Assembly (NCBI GenBank): GCA_963971225.1
Contig: OZ020269.1
Location: 103,030,067-103,094,066 of the forward strand
From: Melieria omissa
Lineage: Eukaryota; Arthropoda; Insecta; Diptera; Ulidiidae
DNA length: 64,000 nucleotides
Reading direction: 5' to 3'
Positions 34,931 to 46,042 of the stretch are shown here, piece by piece; position 1 is the stretch's first letter, and every line of letters begins with the position of its first letter. The translations under genes and the position numbers were made by a program. The notes beneath the pieces are model-generated. The model was not told the origin of the DNA, did not search any database, and was given only the letters and a program-made list of their open reading frames with translations.

Positions 34931-35620
34931 GAACAATATTTGTAACACTAAAACACATACAATACATATTATATTCGCTGATATCTCGAAAAGTACATAT
35001 CGGATTTGGCTAATCGAACCCGATAAAAAAAATAAAAGTCATCAAAGTAAAAGTTGATAGGAATCGTATCGTCATCAAAATTACCGCAATGGTCTTTCTA
35101 GTGTTAAGATTGAACTAAGAAAGGCAAAAATTCAGTTTTGAATAACTGTCAACTGCAAATGGTTATCTTTAGCTTAAAATTTCAGCTTCAAATTTAAATT
35201 CACGATATGATTTTTAAGCATATGACGGGTTTGAAGGTATGAACTTCAAGTATTTCGAATTATAAATGAATTATTCTTATATGAAGTGGATATTTGAATT
35301 TCAATCCTTTAACTTTTGTCTAATTTTATATTTTTCTTTCATAGCAAGGCACTGAAGGTGGTTTGTTGTTATTATACTATGTATTGTCCCTGTACTATGT
35401 ATTGTACAAGGACACAGGCACCAAACATTGCTGGCCATTGTATCACAGCTATTGTCTCCCCCCAGTAGATCTTGTTAGTCTCACAGGGGGATTTCACGGC
35501 CTTTAATAGGCATTGGATTGGCATCAAGTTTTCCAGAGACTCTGAGTCTAACTAAGCTGGTCCGTCACTGAAGATATTGTTTGATACAAGGAAGATGGCA
35601 CTAAAAGTGGATCTTTGAAG

Positions 35621-36124
35621 TACAGTAGCGACTCGGTAAAAGCAACCCTCGATTTGCGCAATTCCTCGATTATCGCAACCACCGAATTTTATACATTATA
35701 GACTCAGTAAAAGCAACTGCTGCCGAAAAAACCTCAATAATCGCAACTTTTTCTTCGTCTTATTTTCTTTTTGTGGAGTAGAATGTCAGTTGATGCCCCG
35801 TTTCTCTCTCTTCAGTTTCTTTAAATCAGTAAAATAAATTTTTATCAAACTGTTTTGTTAATTAAAGCCTTTTTAAGAAATGTTTGGTGTTCTTGTTTCT
35901 GTTTAATTTTTCTTAAACACAATGAATGTGATTAGTTTAAGTTCTTTTTTTTGTAATACAACAAAATATGAATAAAATAATAATGAATTCTAATGAAACC
36001 CTTATAAAACTTTGTGAAATTTGCAAATTTTCATACAAAATTTTAGACTCGATAATTGCAACAAACTCGGTAGTTGCAACTGCCCCTGTCATTAATCGGT
36101 TGCTTTTACCGAGTCGCTACTGTA
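35621..36124. mobile_element. Pogo/Tigger-like MITE (35623-36122, 500 bp) with perfect 25-bp ends and TA duplication
   Basis: CAGTAGCGACTCGGTAAAAG plus CAACC at 35623-35647 is exactly complemented at 36098-36122. TA flanks both ends (35621-35622, 36123-36124). CAGT-type ends, the TA target and subterminal ATTGCAAC-like motifs fit pogo-group elements. No transposase is present. Confidence 0.88.
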
Positions 36125-36299
36125 TCTGTAAACGTCAAAAACTGCTTTTATGTCAGGTGCTTAATATGACTTCTAAGAAGAAGCAGCGCAACTACCCTCT
36201 TTATTTCTATTGTATTTACTTTGATGAGACCTAAATATGTAAACAAAATGTTCCAAATGTGTTTCCTTCCTTGAAGTCATGAATGGTTTCCAAGTACTA

Positions 36300-36770
36300 G
36301 AGTAGTAGAAAAAAAGTGGGTTGGCACAAGTTTAACTTACAGTTTGTTTGACGAAAAGATGCTGAAGAGTATGCTTGAAGATCCCTAATCGAATCGTTTT
36401 GAAGTCATTAGAAACTTATTAGAAACTCTATTGAAAACTCTGTTGAAGAGTATCCTAGAAAATGTCTATTCTAATCGTCTTGAAGTCATTAGAAAATTAT
36501 TAGAAACTCTATTGAATATGAGAAAAGTGGTTTGGGACAAGTGTTGATGTTGAAGAGTATCCTTGAAAATTCCTATACGAATCGTCTTGAAATCATTATA
36601 AACTCATTAGAAACTCTAATGAAAATGACAAAAGTGGGTTGGGACACATGTTGGTGTTGAAGAGTATCCTTGAAAATTCCTATACGAATCTTCTTGAAGT
36701 CTCAATGCTCATTAGAAACTCTATTGAATATAAGAAAAGTGGGTTGGGACAAGTTTCATAGTTTACAGTT
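36300..36770. repeat. Tandem repeat, about 115-bp unit, four copies
   Basis: The unit runs ttgaagagtatccttgaaaa, then cctatacgaatcgtcttgaa, then attagaaactctattgaa, then gaaaagtgggttgggacaag. Related single units are scattered from 36.9 kb to 42.5 kb. Confidence 0.8.
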
Positions 36771-37904
36771 TGAACTAAACTCACTAAAGCATTATACATC
36801 GCAGTAGAATACAATTTTATAATAATTGCGGTGAAGTTGATATCCGAGTTTCCTCCGAAGCTTTTTTTAATACAGCAGATTTAATGTCTCTTCAATGAGT
36901 TGGACGAAGTATTGTTCAGTTGTTCATTTACATAGAAGGTGCTTAAAAGTTCCCTGAAAGCCTTGACATGTAATCGAAACTATATTAACAATGAGAATTG
37001 TGGGTTGGAACAAGTTTTGTTTACTGTTTTATTTGGACCATACTCACTAACTCGCAGTAGAATAACATGTTTTAATAACACCGTGCGACAACAAATTTTA
37101 CACACGAAAAAATCGGTATACTCGCAAAACTAGGGGCCAAACGTAGTAAAACTGCGTTTTTAGTTTTTCTCTCTGACGTCAGGATTTTTTTTAAAAGGAC
37201 TTTGAAATTTGAAGGACATGTTTATTTCAAAAAATTATTTTAAAAATTGAACGCATTATAGAATAACAATATGGGTATCAAATGAAAGAGAAAAATCCTT
37301 AGAATCTTAAAAAAATAATTTGTTTGGTGTAAAAGGACGAAGAGGTATAGAAAATGTCCTTTTAAAACTTTATCCTTGAATATCCTTGAAAATTTCCAAT
37401 ATTTTTTTGGGAAAAAAATATATCTTAAGGATTAATATGTACACTACCACATCCTCGAATTTCGTTCTTCTAACTTTAATAGTTAAGGATATAAAAAATT
37501 TTATATTTCTCATTATAAAACAAAGATATATTGCACCGTACGACAAAAATAGAATATTGAATTAACTCATGTATAAATCGTTATGCTGCTAATACTGGAG
37601 GTTAAATACACTAATTCTGCAACTTAAAAATTGCGTTTGAACCTAAGTATATGTTTTCACAAGACATTGAAAATTAAAAAATTGAGTTTCCTTGGATAAA
37701 ACTCATCCAAGAGTAACAAGATGAATGCATGAGGATACGTACTTACTGTGAATACTAGTGCTCATAACTTAATTTAAAAGTTAACAATAGTCATTTAAAA
37801 TGCATTTTATGATTGATTTATTTTGAAACAAATTGTTTAAGAAAAATGTACATATGCGTTTACTTTGCCGCTTATGTTTTTGGTACGTGTCACGGCACAG
37901 CGAC

Positions 37905-38691
37905 GAAGTAGTACCTATCCTAACGGGCTTGAAAAAGGGCTTCTCAAAAAAGCAATGTTTTTTATGCCTATGGAAAGGTCGACGCCGTGAATTACACTAT
38001 ATCAACCACAAATGGGAGCCTTGCATAACTCATCAACTTGGCCGCGACAGCATCGATCGTTGCCTCTAGTCCCTTCATCAAAAATAATACTTCCACCGCT
38101 TTTAATAAAGTTAGGCCTGATTCGACATTTTATTCGCTCTCTTGACGCAGATGGTCGAGCTATTAATTATTTGAAACTACTTTTTCCACAACTAAGCGAT
38201 GCAAAGATTTCCGCTGGTACGTTACCCGATTGTAAAACTTTGTTTCTATTAATTTTTATATGTTTTTCAGGGGTTTTAAACGGGCCACAGTTGAAGAAAT
38301 TATTGCAGCATCAGAAGTTTGCTGATCTTTTGAAACCGGTTAAACTAACTGCGTGGCAAAGCTTAAGCGATGTAATAAATAACTTCTTAGGAAACAAGAA
38401 GTTTTGAATTATAAAGAACTTGTCCGCAAGATGATTGACGCCTATCGCGAAATGGGGGTCAGCATGTCTCTCAAGATACATTTTTTAGAGAGCCACTTGG
38501 ACTTTTCCCCCGGAAAATTAGGTGACGTTAGTGATGAACACGGAGAGCACTTCCACCAAGACATTGCACTAATTGAAAATCGCTTTCGGGGAAAAGATAT
38601 GTGCCACATGCTTTCCGAAGATTGTTGGTCGCTGTGCCGTAACACGTACCAAAAACATAAGGGGCAAAGTAAACGCATACATTTTTCTTAA
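37905..38691 (+). pseudogene. C-terminal part of a transposase-like protein of an uncharacterised arthropod TE family
   Basis: Fragments in successive frames read VVPILTGLKKGFSKKQCFLC then LWKGRRRELHY, next PLVPSSKIILPPLLIKLGLI then RHFIRSLDADGRAINYLKLL, next GPQLKKLL and NYKELVRKMI, and finally SLKIHFLESHLDF, LGDVSDEHGEHFHQDIALIE and DCWSLCRN. I recognise this set from proteins annotated only as uncharacterised in many insect and cnidarian genomes. Frameshifts occur near 38060 and near 38402, and the N-terminal half is missing. A 54-bp intron is listed separately. The final 21 codons lie in the inverted arm. A D/E-rich, H-containing motif (SDEHGEHFHQD) is a candidate active-site region, by inference only. 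Confidence 0.75.
38217..38270 (+). other. Probable spliceosomal intron inside the transposase relic
   Basis: The segment starts GTACGTTACC and ends with a pyrimidine-rich TGTTTTTCAG. Reading across it joins DAKISAG to VLNGPQLKK, restoring the spacing I expect for this family. Its length, 54 bp, is a multiple of three and has no stop, so it hides within an open frame. Short GT-AG introns of this size are normal in flies. Confidence 0.65.
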
Positions 38692-39733
38692 ACAATTTGT
38701 TTCAAAATAAATCAATCATAAAATGCATTTTAAATGACTATTGTTAACTTTTAAATTAAGTTATGAGCACTAGTATTCACAGTAAGTACGTATCCTCATG
38801 CATTCATCTTGTTACTCTTGGATGAGTTTTATCCAAGGAAACTCAATTTTTTAATTTTCAATGTCTTGTGAAAACATATACTTAGGTTCAAACGCAATTT
38901 TTAAGTTGCAGAATTAGTGTATTTAACCTCCAGTATTAGCAGCATAACGATTTATACATGAGTTAATTCAATATTCTATTTTTGTCGTACGGTGCAATAT
39001 ATCTTTGTTTTATAATGAGAAATATAAAATTTTTTATATCCTTAACTATTAAAGTTAGAAGAACGAAATTCGAGGATGTGGTAGTGTACATATTAATCCT
39101 TAAGATATATTTTTTTCCCAAAAAAATATTGGAAATTTTCAAGGATATTCAAGGATAAAGTTTTAAAAGGACATTTTCTATACCTCTTCGTCCTTTTACA
39201 CCAAACAAATTATTTTTTTAAGATTCTAAGGATTTTTCTCTTTCATTTGATACCCATACTGTTATTCTATAATGCGTTCAATTTTTAAAACAATTTTTGG
39301 GAAATAAACATGTCCTTCAAATTTCAAAGTCTTTTTAAAAAAAATCCTGACGTCAGAGAGAAAAACTAAAAACGCAGTTTTACTACGTTTGGCCCCTAGT
39401 TTTGCAAGTATACCGATTTTTTTGTGTGTTTTGGAATTTTTTGATTTTTGTCGCACGGTGTAATTGAGTGAAAATGATTCAAGTTGATCTCCTAGTTTCG
39501 AAACATTTCTTAGTGCAGCCAATTTAAGTTATCGTCAATAAGTTAGATAAAGTATTATTCAGTTAGCAGATTGGTCACAGACAAGCTGCTAAAAAGTTTC
39601 AGAAGCCTTAAGATGTATTCGTAACTCTTTTGAAAATGAGAATCGCGGCTGGGACAAGTTTAGTTTACTCCTTTATTTGGTTCAAACTCACTTAAGCATT
39701 ACACAGCGTTGTAAATAAAAAAGAGGATAAAAG

Positions 39734-40143
39734 GAAGAGTTAGATTGCGAACCTTACTGCTTCTTTCAGCCCATTGTAACTACGACTGTCGAAGAAAGTT
39801 AGACAGACTTTAATTAAGATTCCATTCCTAACCTTGAAACTTCATTCAACCCTTTGAAGTTGTGGTCTTTCAAGTAAGTTAGATGAATTCTTGAGATTAT
39901 GAAAAAAGAGCTATGAACAGATATAAAGTTCCTAGTCTGAAAGCTATTTGTTACAGAAAAAAGTACTAAAAAGTTTCCGGAAAGCCTTGCAATGTGTTCG
40001 AAACTTATTTGAAAATGAGACTCGCGGGTAGAGACTAGTTAAGCTTGCAGTGTAACTCAAGGAGAAGGAGCGCTAAAGGTTATCCTTGAAGATCTCCATT
40101 CGAATCTACAATCAACAGGCCTTGTTTAGTTTATAGATTTGTT
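39734..40143. repeat. Copy 1 of a roughly 430-bp dispersed direct repeat (copy 2 at 42036-42512)
   Basis: aaggaagagttagattgcga, then actgcttctttcagcccatt, then aaagttcctagtctgaaagc and ccattcgaatctacaatcaa are found in the same order in both copies. The sequence is non-coding. Neighbouring units of the 36.3-kb repeat belong to the same degenerate family. Confidence 0.8.
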
Positions 40144-42035
40144 TATTGTAAAAAAAAAGCTTCCAAGCTAAAGGCTTCCTTAACTTTCCAGTCTCGAAGT
40201 TTGTTTCACCCTGGCAAAGTTAAGGTCTCTTCAAAAAATTAGACAAAATCTTCTTAGGTTGGCAATTAAGTTGCAGAAAAAGCGCTAAAAAGTTTCCTTA
40301 ACATGTATAATATTCCAAAAATGATAAAAGTACATGGACACAAGTTTTGCTTTCAGTTCTGTTTGATGAGAAGAAGGTAAAGATTGAACCTAAAGATTCC
40401 TATTCAAATCTAAAGTGTACAATCCTTGAAGCCTCAAAATACATCAGAAACTTTATCTACTGACTTGTTTGGGCTAAACTCACTTAAGTCTAAACAAACT
40501 TAAGTAAAACATTTCGAAAAATAAGATTTCCCTAAGTCATTATGACCACCAACCACTAAGAGTTGACTTGGTTTTGACTGTACGGACGTTCGTCAAAACT
40601 CTTATTGAGTTCATTCATTCATATCACCAGAACATGGGCATGGTCTGCCCATTTTTAACATAAGTACAGCACACAATTGCTATGCACTATGCTGACCCCA
40701 ACAATCTGGAGCTTCACTTACTTAAGAAACTTTTCCAACATTTCTGTTAGCTGCGTCAAAAACATCATCGCCCACTAATGAACATCGCTTATGTTGCAAG
40801 TCTTTTGTAAATCATGCTCGCACAGAATACATTCGAAAGTCTAAAATATGCACTTTTTAGATAGTGTGTTTTTATCACACACACACACACATGCACACTT
40901 ACACACGAACATGTGTAGTGATCGTCCATTTTCTGCGGGCCGACTGCTGGCCGCCTTCGAAAACAATTCAATTAGCTTCCTGTCAAATTTACATTGTTCG
41001 CCTGTCCATCACTTGTGGCTGCACATTTTTCAGCGCTGCGGCGCTGCGCCGCTCTGACTTCTGCACCAGCAGCCGCCGATATGTTTGCCGCGCTGGCGTG
41101 TTCTAAACTTATTATATATATGCAAGAGTGTTTTTTTTCTGGTTTTCATTTTTTCTTTCACTTGATTTTTGGCTTTTCACGCATCTCGTTGCAGCTGGAG
41201 TGCGGCAATTTAATAAATTACTGGAGGTTGTCGGATGCTTTTTCGTGGTAATGAAGCAATTAATTTCATGCCATGGCCCACATTAGCCCACATTTGCGTC
41301 GATCTATGTGTGCGTGTGAGTGTATTAGTTGGACGCGGCGTGAGTATTTAAAATGCGCCTTAAAAGTGTCTACCAGTTTTGACGTTTCAGTCTGGCATGC
41401 AACAATATTGAATGTCTGCTTTGAGTTTTATTTTGATTTTGTCCGCTTCCTGGTCGCTGAGCGCTTTTCCTTTGTTGTGCGTTCACAATTTATGTGCGAC
41501 TGCGGTTTTGCGTTAATATTTTTATTTTGTTTTCGGGGGAGAGAGCAATTTTCTCAGACACTTTTAAGAGAAAAAGGTCACGCACAAGTTTATTGTATTT
41601 GCGGTTGAAAATTGCCGTTCGAGTTGGCGGTATGAATTGTTGTGGTATGGAAGTGATTGCTTCAAGTTTAAAAAGTGCTAAATGAATGAAAGAAACTGGG
41701 TTGTACTGCAACGACTTGAGTTATGTACAAAAGGTATGTCTCCCCAAAAAAATATACACATTTTGTAAAGAATAAGAAAGTAACACAGGTATATCTTTTG
41801 TTATTTATTAACATTTGTGCCAAAGTTAATTATTCCATAAAAAAAACTTAGTGCGCTAGCAGCCATAAATTTAAATAATTTTCTTTAATAACATTTTGAA
41901 TAATAATAATTAATTATAATTTTTATTAAAAAAAAAAAATTAGCTGCTATAAATCTGAAAAATTTTTTTTAATCAAATTTCAGCAGTTGATGAAGTGATC
42001 ACTGCTCAGTGAGAACGACCAGAAACTATTCTTAA
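40144..42035. other. Non-coding stretch; unique GC-richer block at about 40.75-41.7 kb
   Basis: A CA microsatellite lies at about 40877-40892. Open frames at 40848-41251 and 41273-41608 have no recognisable domains. The rest is AT-rich. Confidence 0.4.
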
Positions 42036-42512
42036 GGAAGAGTTCGATTTCGAACCTCACTGCTTCTTTCAGCTCATTTTAACTACAACTGTCGAAGAAG
42101 TTATAACAGACTTCAAGTTAGAAGAAGACGTCAATAAAGATTTCAGAAGTTAGACAGCCTTCAATAAAGATTCCATCCCTAACCTTGAGACTTTCTTCAA
42201 CCCGTTGAAGTTGAGCTCTTTCAAGTAACAAAAACAAAAGTTAAGTTAGATGAGTTCCTGAGAGTATGAAAGAAGAGCTGTAAACAGCTATAAAGTTCCT
42301 AGTCTAAAAGTTATTTGTTACAGGAAAAAATACTAAAAAATTTCCGAGAAGCCTTGAAATGTTTTCAAAACTCTACTGAAAATGAAACTCGCGGGTATGG
42401 ACTAGTTTAGCTTCCAGTGTAGCTCAAGGAGAAAGAGCGCTAAAGGTTATCCTTGAAGATCTCCATTCGAATCTACAATCAACAGGCGTTGTGTAGTTTA
42501 CAGCTTTGTTTT
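42036..42512. repeat. Copy 2 of the dispersed direct repeat at 39734-40143
   Basis: Same order of shared phrases, with an extra stretch of about 60 bp near 42095-42160 (gaagaagacgtcaataaaga) that partly repeats its own neighbour. Confidence 0.8.
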
Positions 42513-42592
42513 CACTTGAATCACTGAAGCCTCACTCATTGCAGTAACGTATAATAAAATGGTTTTTTGACGAAATTTTTATAGAATAGTAA

Positions 42593-43460
42593 TCTATATA
42601 TATATAAAAAAGTAAATGTATGTGTGTAAGCGATTCACGCTCAATTTCCATGGAGTTTTTTTTGTTGGATTCGTATTGAGTCAGTTCAGGTTCCTGCGGA
42701 AAGAAACTTCCGGAAAATCTATTGGAAAAGTCGGAGAATTCCTGCCATATTTGACCCCGAATCACTTGAGACCGGTTGGACCGATTTGGTTGGGTTTTTG
42801 GGTTGTAGTTGTAGTCGTAGTTGTGAGAACAAGATTTGTAGGAAAGAAAAATTTGTACAAATCGGGACGTGGCACTTTTTCACCAAACTAAATTTTCCTA
42901 CGACAACTTTGGAACCATATGTCACACATCAACAAAATTCACTACGAACTTACTATTTGGTTACATCCTTCGGTAGAGGGAATAAGGCGGGTATTAGACG
43001 AGGGGGCGTGGCACCACTACCATTGAAATTTAGTATAGCGTCGTCCCGTAGATGAGTTATTGGACATAATACAAGGACAAGGGGTGTGGCACATTTGTGG
43101 TGACCCAAATATTTCGCTGAACTATAAGTCGCTCAGCAATGGCTACGAATGCAAGCAATGACTTAGTACGAAACTCCCATCTTCTCTTTCGACAAAGGGC
43201 ATTGTGCGGGTATTGAATAAGGGGGTGTGGCCCTGCCAATATAATTTATATCGGATTCCAGCCCAATTCATTTCTTTACTGAAACTTAGCAGCAACATTG
43301 CTTATTTGAGGGCCTCGTTGGCGTTAATCAGTAGCTCCCTCCTCTTCCTTTAGTTGGTTTTCTTTGTCAATTTGCATGGCCATATATTCGCCATCTCACG
43401 TATTTCATTATAAGAAAACAACAAATGTCGTGCGGGACGAAGCTCGCCGGGTCAGTTTAG
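42593..43460 (+). mobile_element. Probable non-autonomous Helitron
   Basis: The start TCTATATATATATAAAAAAG is followed by the gtgtaagcgattcacgctca, ggaccgatttggttggg and ggggtgtggc phrases common in insect Helitron-like repeats. The end is gggacgaagctcgccgggtc followed by agtttag. The 5' TC and 3' (C/T)TAG tips and the flanking A (left) and T (right) fit A/T insertion without duplication. A small gcgggacgaagctcgc hairpin-like block precedes the end. There is no Rep/helicase. The class is assigned from the ends only. Confidence 0.45.
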
Positions 43461-45637
43461 TTATAAGAAAGGTGCTAAGAATTATTCTTGAAGGTTGGAA
43501 ATGTACATATAGGTTAAGTTAAGTTATAGAAGTAGAATGTGCGGCATGCTCTTTCACTCGATTTTGAATCCGGTATTCTTGCCCAACTGTTGGCTTCGCT
43601 GTACATCCAGACGGTATTTTTGAGAAAAATTTGGTCTTGGTGAGGAAATTGTGTAGATCAGTAATCTGTGCATCAATGTATATGGAACTCTACTGAAATT
43701 GAAATATTAAATTTGAAAAAAATCAGGGGCCGTAACAGCTATCAGTTTTATTATACAAATCAATGTTTAAGAGTTATTTTTTTGATTTTTACTTAATGAC
43801 TCAACAAGTAACAAACAAACAAATTAAAAGTCACTGACTGATTTTTACTGATGACTTTTATAAATCTCAAATAGTAATCTCAAAAACAACTATCGTATGT
43901 CTTTTTCATTAGAACTGTCGGACTGTAACGTCGGAGGACCTAAAACCGAGAGGCTTCTTTCTACTATAGGCTTCTAACTAGAAGAGCAGACCTGCATTAA
44001 GAATTGTTTCAGTTTGAAAGAAACTGAAGCTCATTTGGAATACAATAATTCAGCAGTATTATTCCAAAATTTGTAAGATTTATTGCTTTAATTAGCTCAA
44101 AGCTTATCAAAAGAATATCGAAAAGTATTGGTTTCAACATCTATGTTCAAGATGAGCCAACATACCGTTCAACACTTTTGGGAACCGTTTTGGAAACCAA
44201 AATACTTTTCGTAGGAATGTTCCCACCCTATGAAAGTTGAGGTTAGAAAGTCATGTTGCATACTCACAAATTCTGAAATCATCCTTTTATCCGAGGACAT
44301 ATAAATCGATTAGATATTTTCGTGGGTCATAAGATCTGAATAATTATTTTGAAGGGTAGATATTACAAATTTAATGAGACTTATTATCTCAGTAGTCTCA
44401 GTAGTCTCCGAAGGATAAACTGAAGCTACTTAGGCGTCTTAGTTTTTATAACAATTTGAATCCTAAAATACTTGGAATATTTTCCAAAAATATTTTGAAA
44501 CATTATTAACACATCAGCAACTGCAAATCGCATTCGGCATTCAGCTACAAGCACTCAACTATGACATTTCACACCTGATCGGGCAGTAACGACTGACTGA
44601 CTTTAACACTGGAAACTAACGACAAAACTACGAGTAAGGCGCCAAATGTCATAAAACGGAAATAAAAACGAAATAAAGAAACAGCAAATAAATCAAAATT
44701 GCAAGTCACCGTCTGCTGCAATTTAGGTGTGTGTGTGTGTGTTTGTGTGTGTGTCGTTAGGTGCCGACTGTCGATACTTGCAACACATTTGCAACGACAG
44801 CAGGAAGCAATAAATAAAAATAACAAAATTAAACGAAAAATGAAAACAAACAGTTCAACGAATATAAAAAAAAAATAAAAGAACATTTCGATTGTTATTG
44901 TTGTTGTTGGCGAGCGCCACCTGAAGCCGTCGGCAGCGCTACAGGTGTACACAAGTCGCACATTGTGCGTTTGATTGTTGCTATTTAACGCCGCATGAGT
45001 TGGCTGCTTGCTGTGCACTTTCAAGTCGGCTGAAGTTGCCGTTGCACGCGGGGGAGTCTCCAAATATATCTAACTATATATGTAGGTATATATTTTTTTC
45101 ATTTCTCATTTGTTGCTTCTTGCACACTTGCTGTGCATTTTTTCCGTACGTCTGGTTAAATTTCTGAATTTCGAATTTTTCAAATGCAAACTCATCATTA
45201 ATGGGCGTTAAAGTCATTACTCAGGCATTGGCGCGTCGGTAAGGGCGAAAAAACAATAACAATTGCTACAAGCATCGATCGTTCCCCTAACGGAAGCCAG
45301 ACATTTCATGAAAATTTGAAAGAACGTAAGAAAGTTGAGCGGTTGAAAATTGCTTGACCGCGCAGCAGGATGTGGCACCTTGAAAATGTGTGAAGAATGT
45401 GAGGGAAAAATCATTTTCCTCAATTGTTGGCGTTGGTTTGAGAGTTTTGAGTATGAAAAGTGATTTGGTTTATTAATTTTGTGTGCGTCTTGGGTTAATG
45501 TGCGGCGATCCATACAGACTCGATTGAGAACGCTACGCTTTGAGAGGAGATTTGAATAGTTGGAGTATTTGAATTCACTTTTAGGAATTGGAATAGAAAA
45601 AGTATGAAAATAAATGCAATGTGGTGCAAACTTTAAA
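43461..45637. other. Non-coding stretch; (GT)n at 44727-44754
   Basis: It contains the 44172-44405 repeat (listed) and a GC-richer unique block at 44.5-45.5 kb. The 164-codon minus frame at 44569-45063 is low-complexity (poly-F and threonine-histidine repeat text) with no recognisable domain. Confidence 0.45.
44172..44405. repeat. Uninterrupted copy of the 17388-17975 dispersed repeat
   Basis: Aligns with 17388-17595 and then directly with 17932-17975. It preserves the pre-insertion site of the 17.6-kb SINE (tattacaaatttaatgagac). Confidence 0.75.
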
Positions 45638-46042
45638 TAAAAAACTATATGGATTGATCCAAGTTAGAAGATGCTCGGAGTATGTGGGTCTAGATTGAAT
45701 ATAGTTTCCCAAGGGAAAGTGTCCCATCATCTTACAGGCGCAGGCTTCTTTCATTTGGTTTCATGTGGTGAAACTTTAGATGAAAACTATATGGATTGAT
45801 CCAAGTTGGAAGATGACCTTAGTATGCAGGTCTAAATTGAATATAGTTTCTCAAGAGAAAGTGTCCCATCATCTTACAGGCGCAGGCTTCTTTCATTTGG
45901 GTTCATGTGGTGAAACTTTAGATGAAAAACTATATGGATTGATCAAAGTTGGAAGATGGTCGGAGTATGTGGGTCTAGATTGAATATAGTTTCTCAAGGG
46001 AAAGCGTCCCATCATCTTACAGGCGCAGGCTTCTTTCATTTT
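45638..46042. repeat. Tandem repeat, 141-142-bp unit, 2.9 copies
   Basis: The unit runs actatatggattgatccaag, then gaatatagtttctcaaggga, then gtcccatcatcttacaggcg, then caggcttctttcatttgg. Copies begin near 45643, 45784 and 45926 and are about 95% alike, so the expansion is recent. Confidence 0.92.

Larger units (their letters stand above)
37076..39463 (+). mobile_element. Snap-back DNA transposon (37079-39460, 2382 bp), 0.83-kb inverted arms, CACCGTGCGAC ends, 3-bp TAA duplication
   Basis: The left arm 37079-37904 is complementary to the right arm 38628-39460, with well over 90% identity by eye. The outermost bases are CACCGTGCGACAA on both strands. TAA flanks both ends (37076-37078, 39461-39463). 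Each arm contains a second terminus-like motif, CACCGTACGACAAAAAT, about 455 bp inside (37534-37550 and its mirror at 38978-38994). The inner edge of the arms reaches into the 3' end of the coding relic: 38628-38691 is coding and its inverted copy sits in the left arm. The left arm therefore looks like an inverted duplicate of the right end. CAC tips with a 3-bp duplication recall the CACTA/Chapaev group, but I cannot prove the class. Confidence 0.85.

Noticed and set aside
38442..38678. Minus-strand frame MRLLCPLCFWYVLRHSDQ, similar to the plus frame at 37833
   Set aside because: The similarity arises because both lie in the mirrored arms of the snap-back element; it is the antisense of the transposase end.
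44569..45063. 164-codon minus-strand open frame
   Set aside because: Poly-phenylalanine and threonine-histidine repeat text over microsatellites; no domain recognised.
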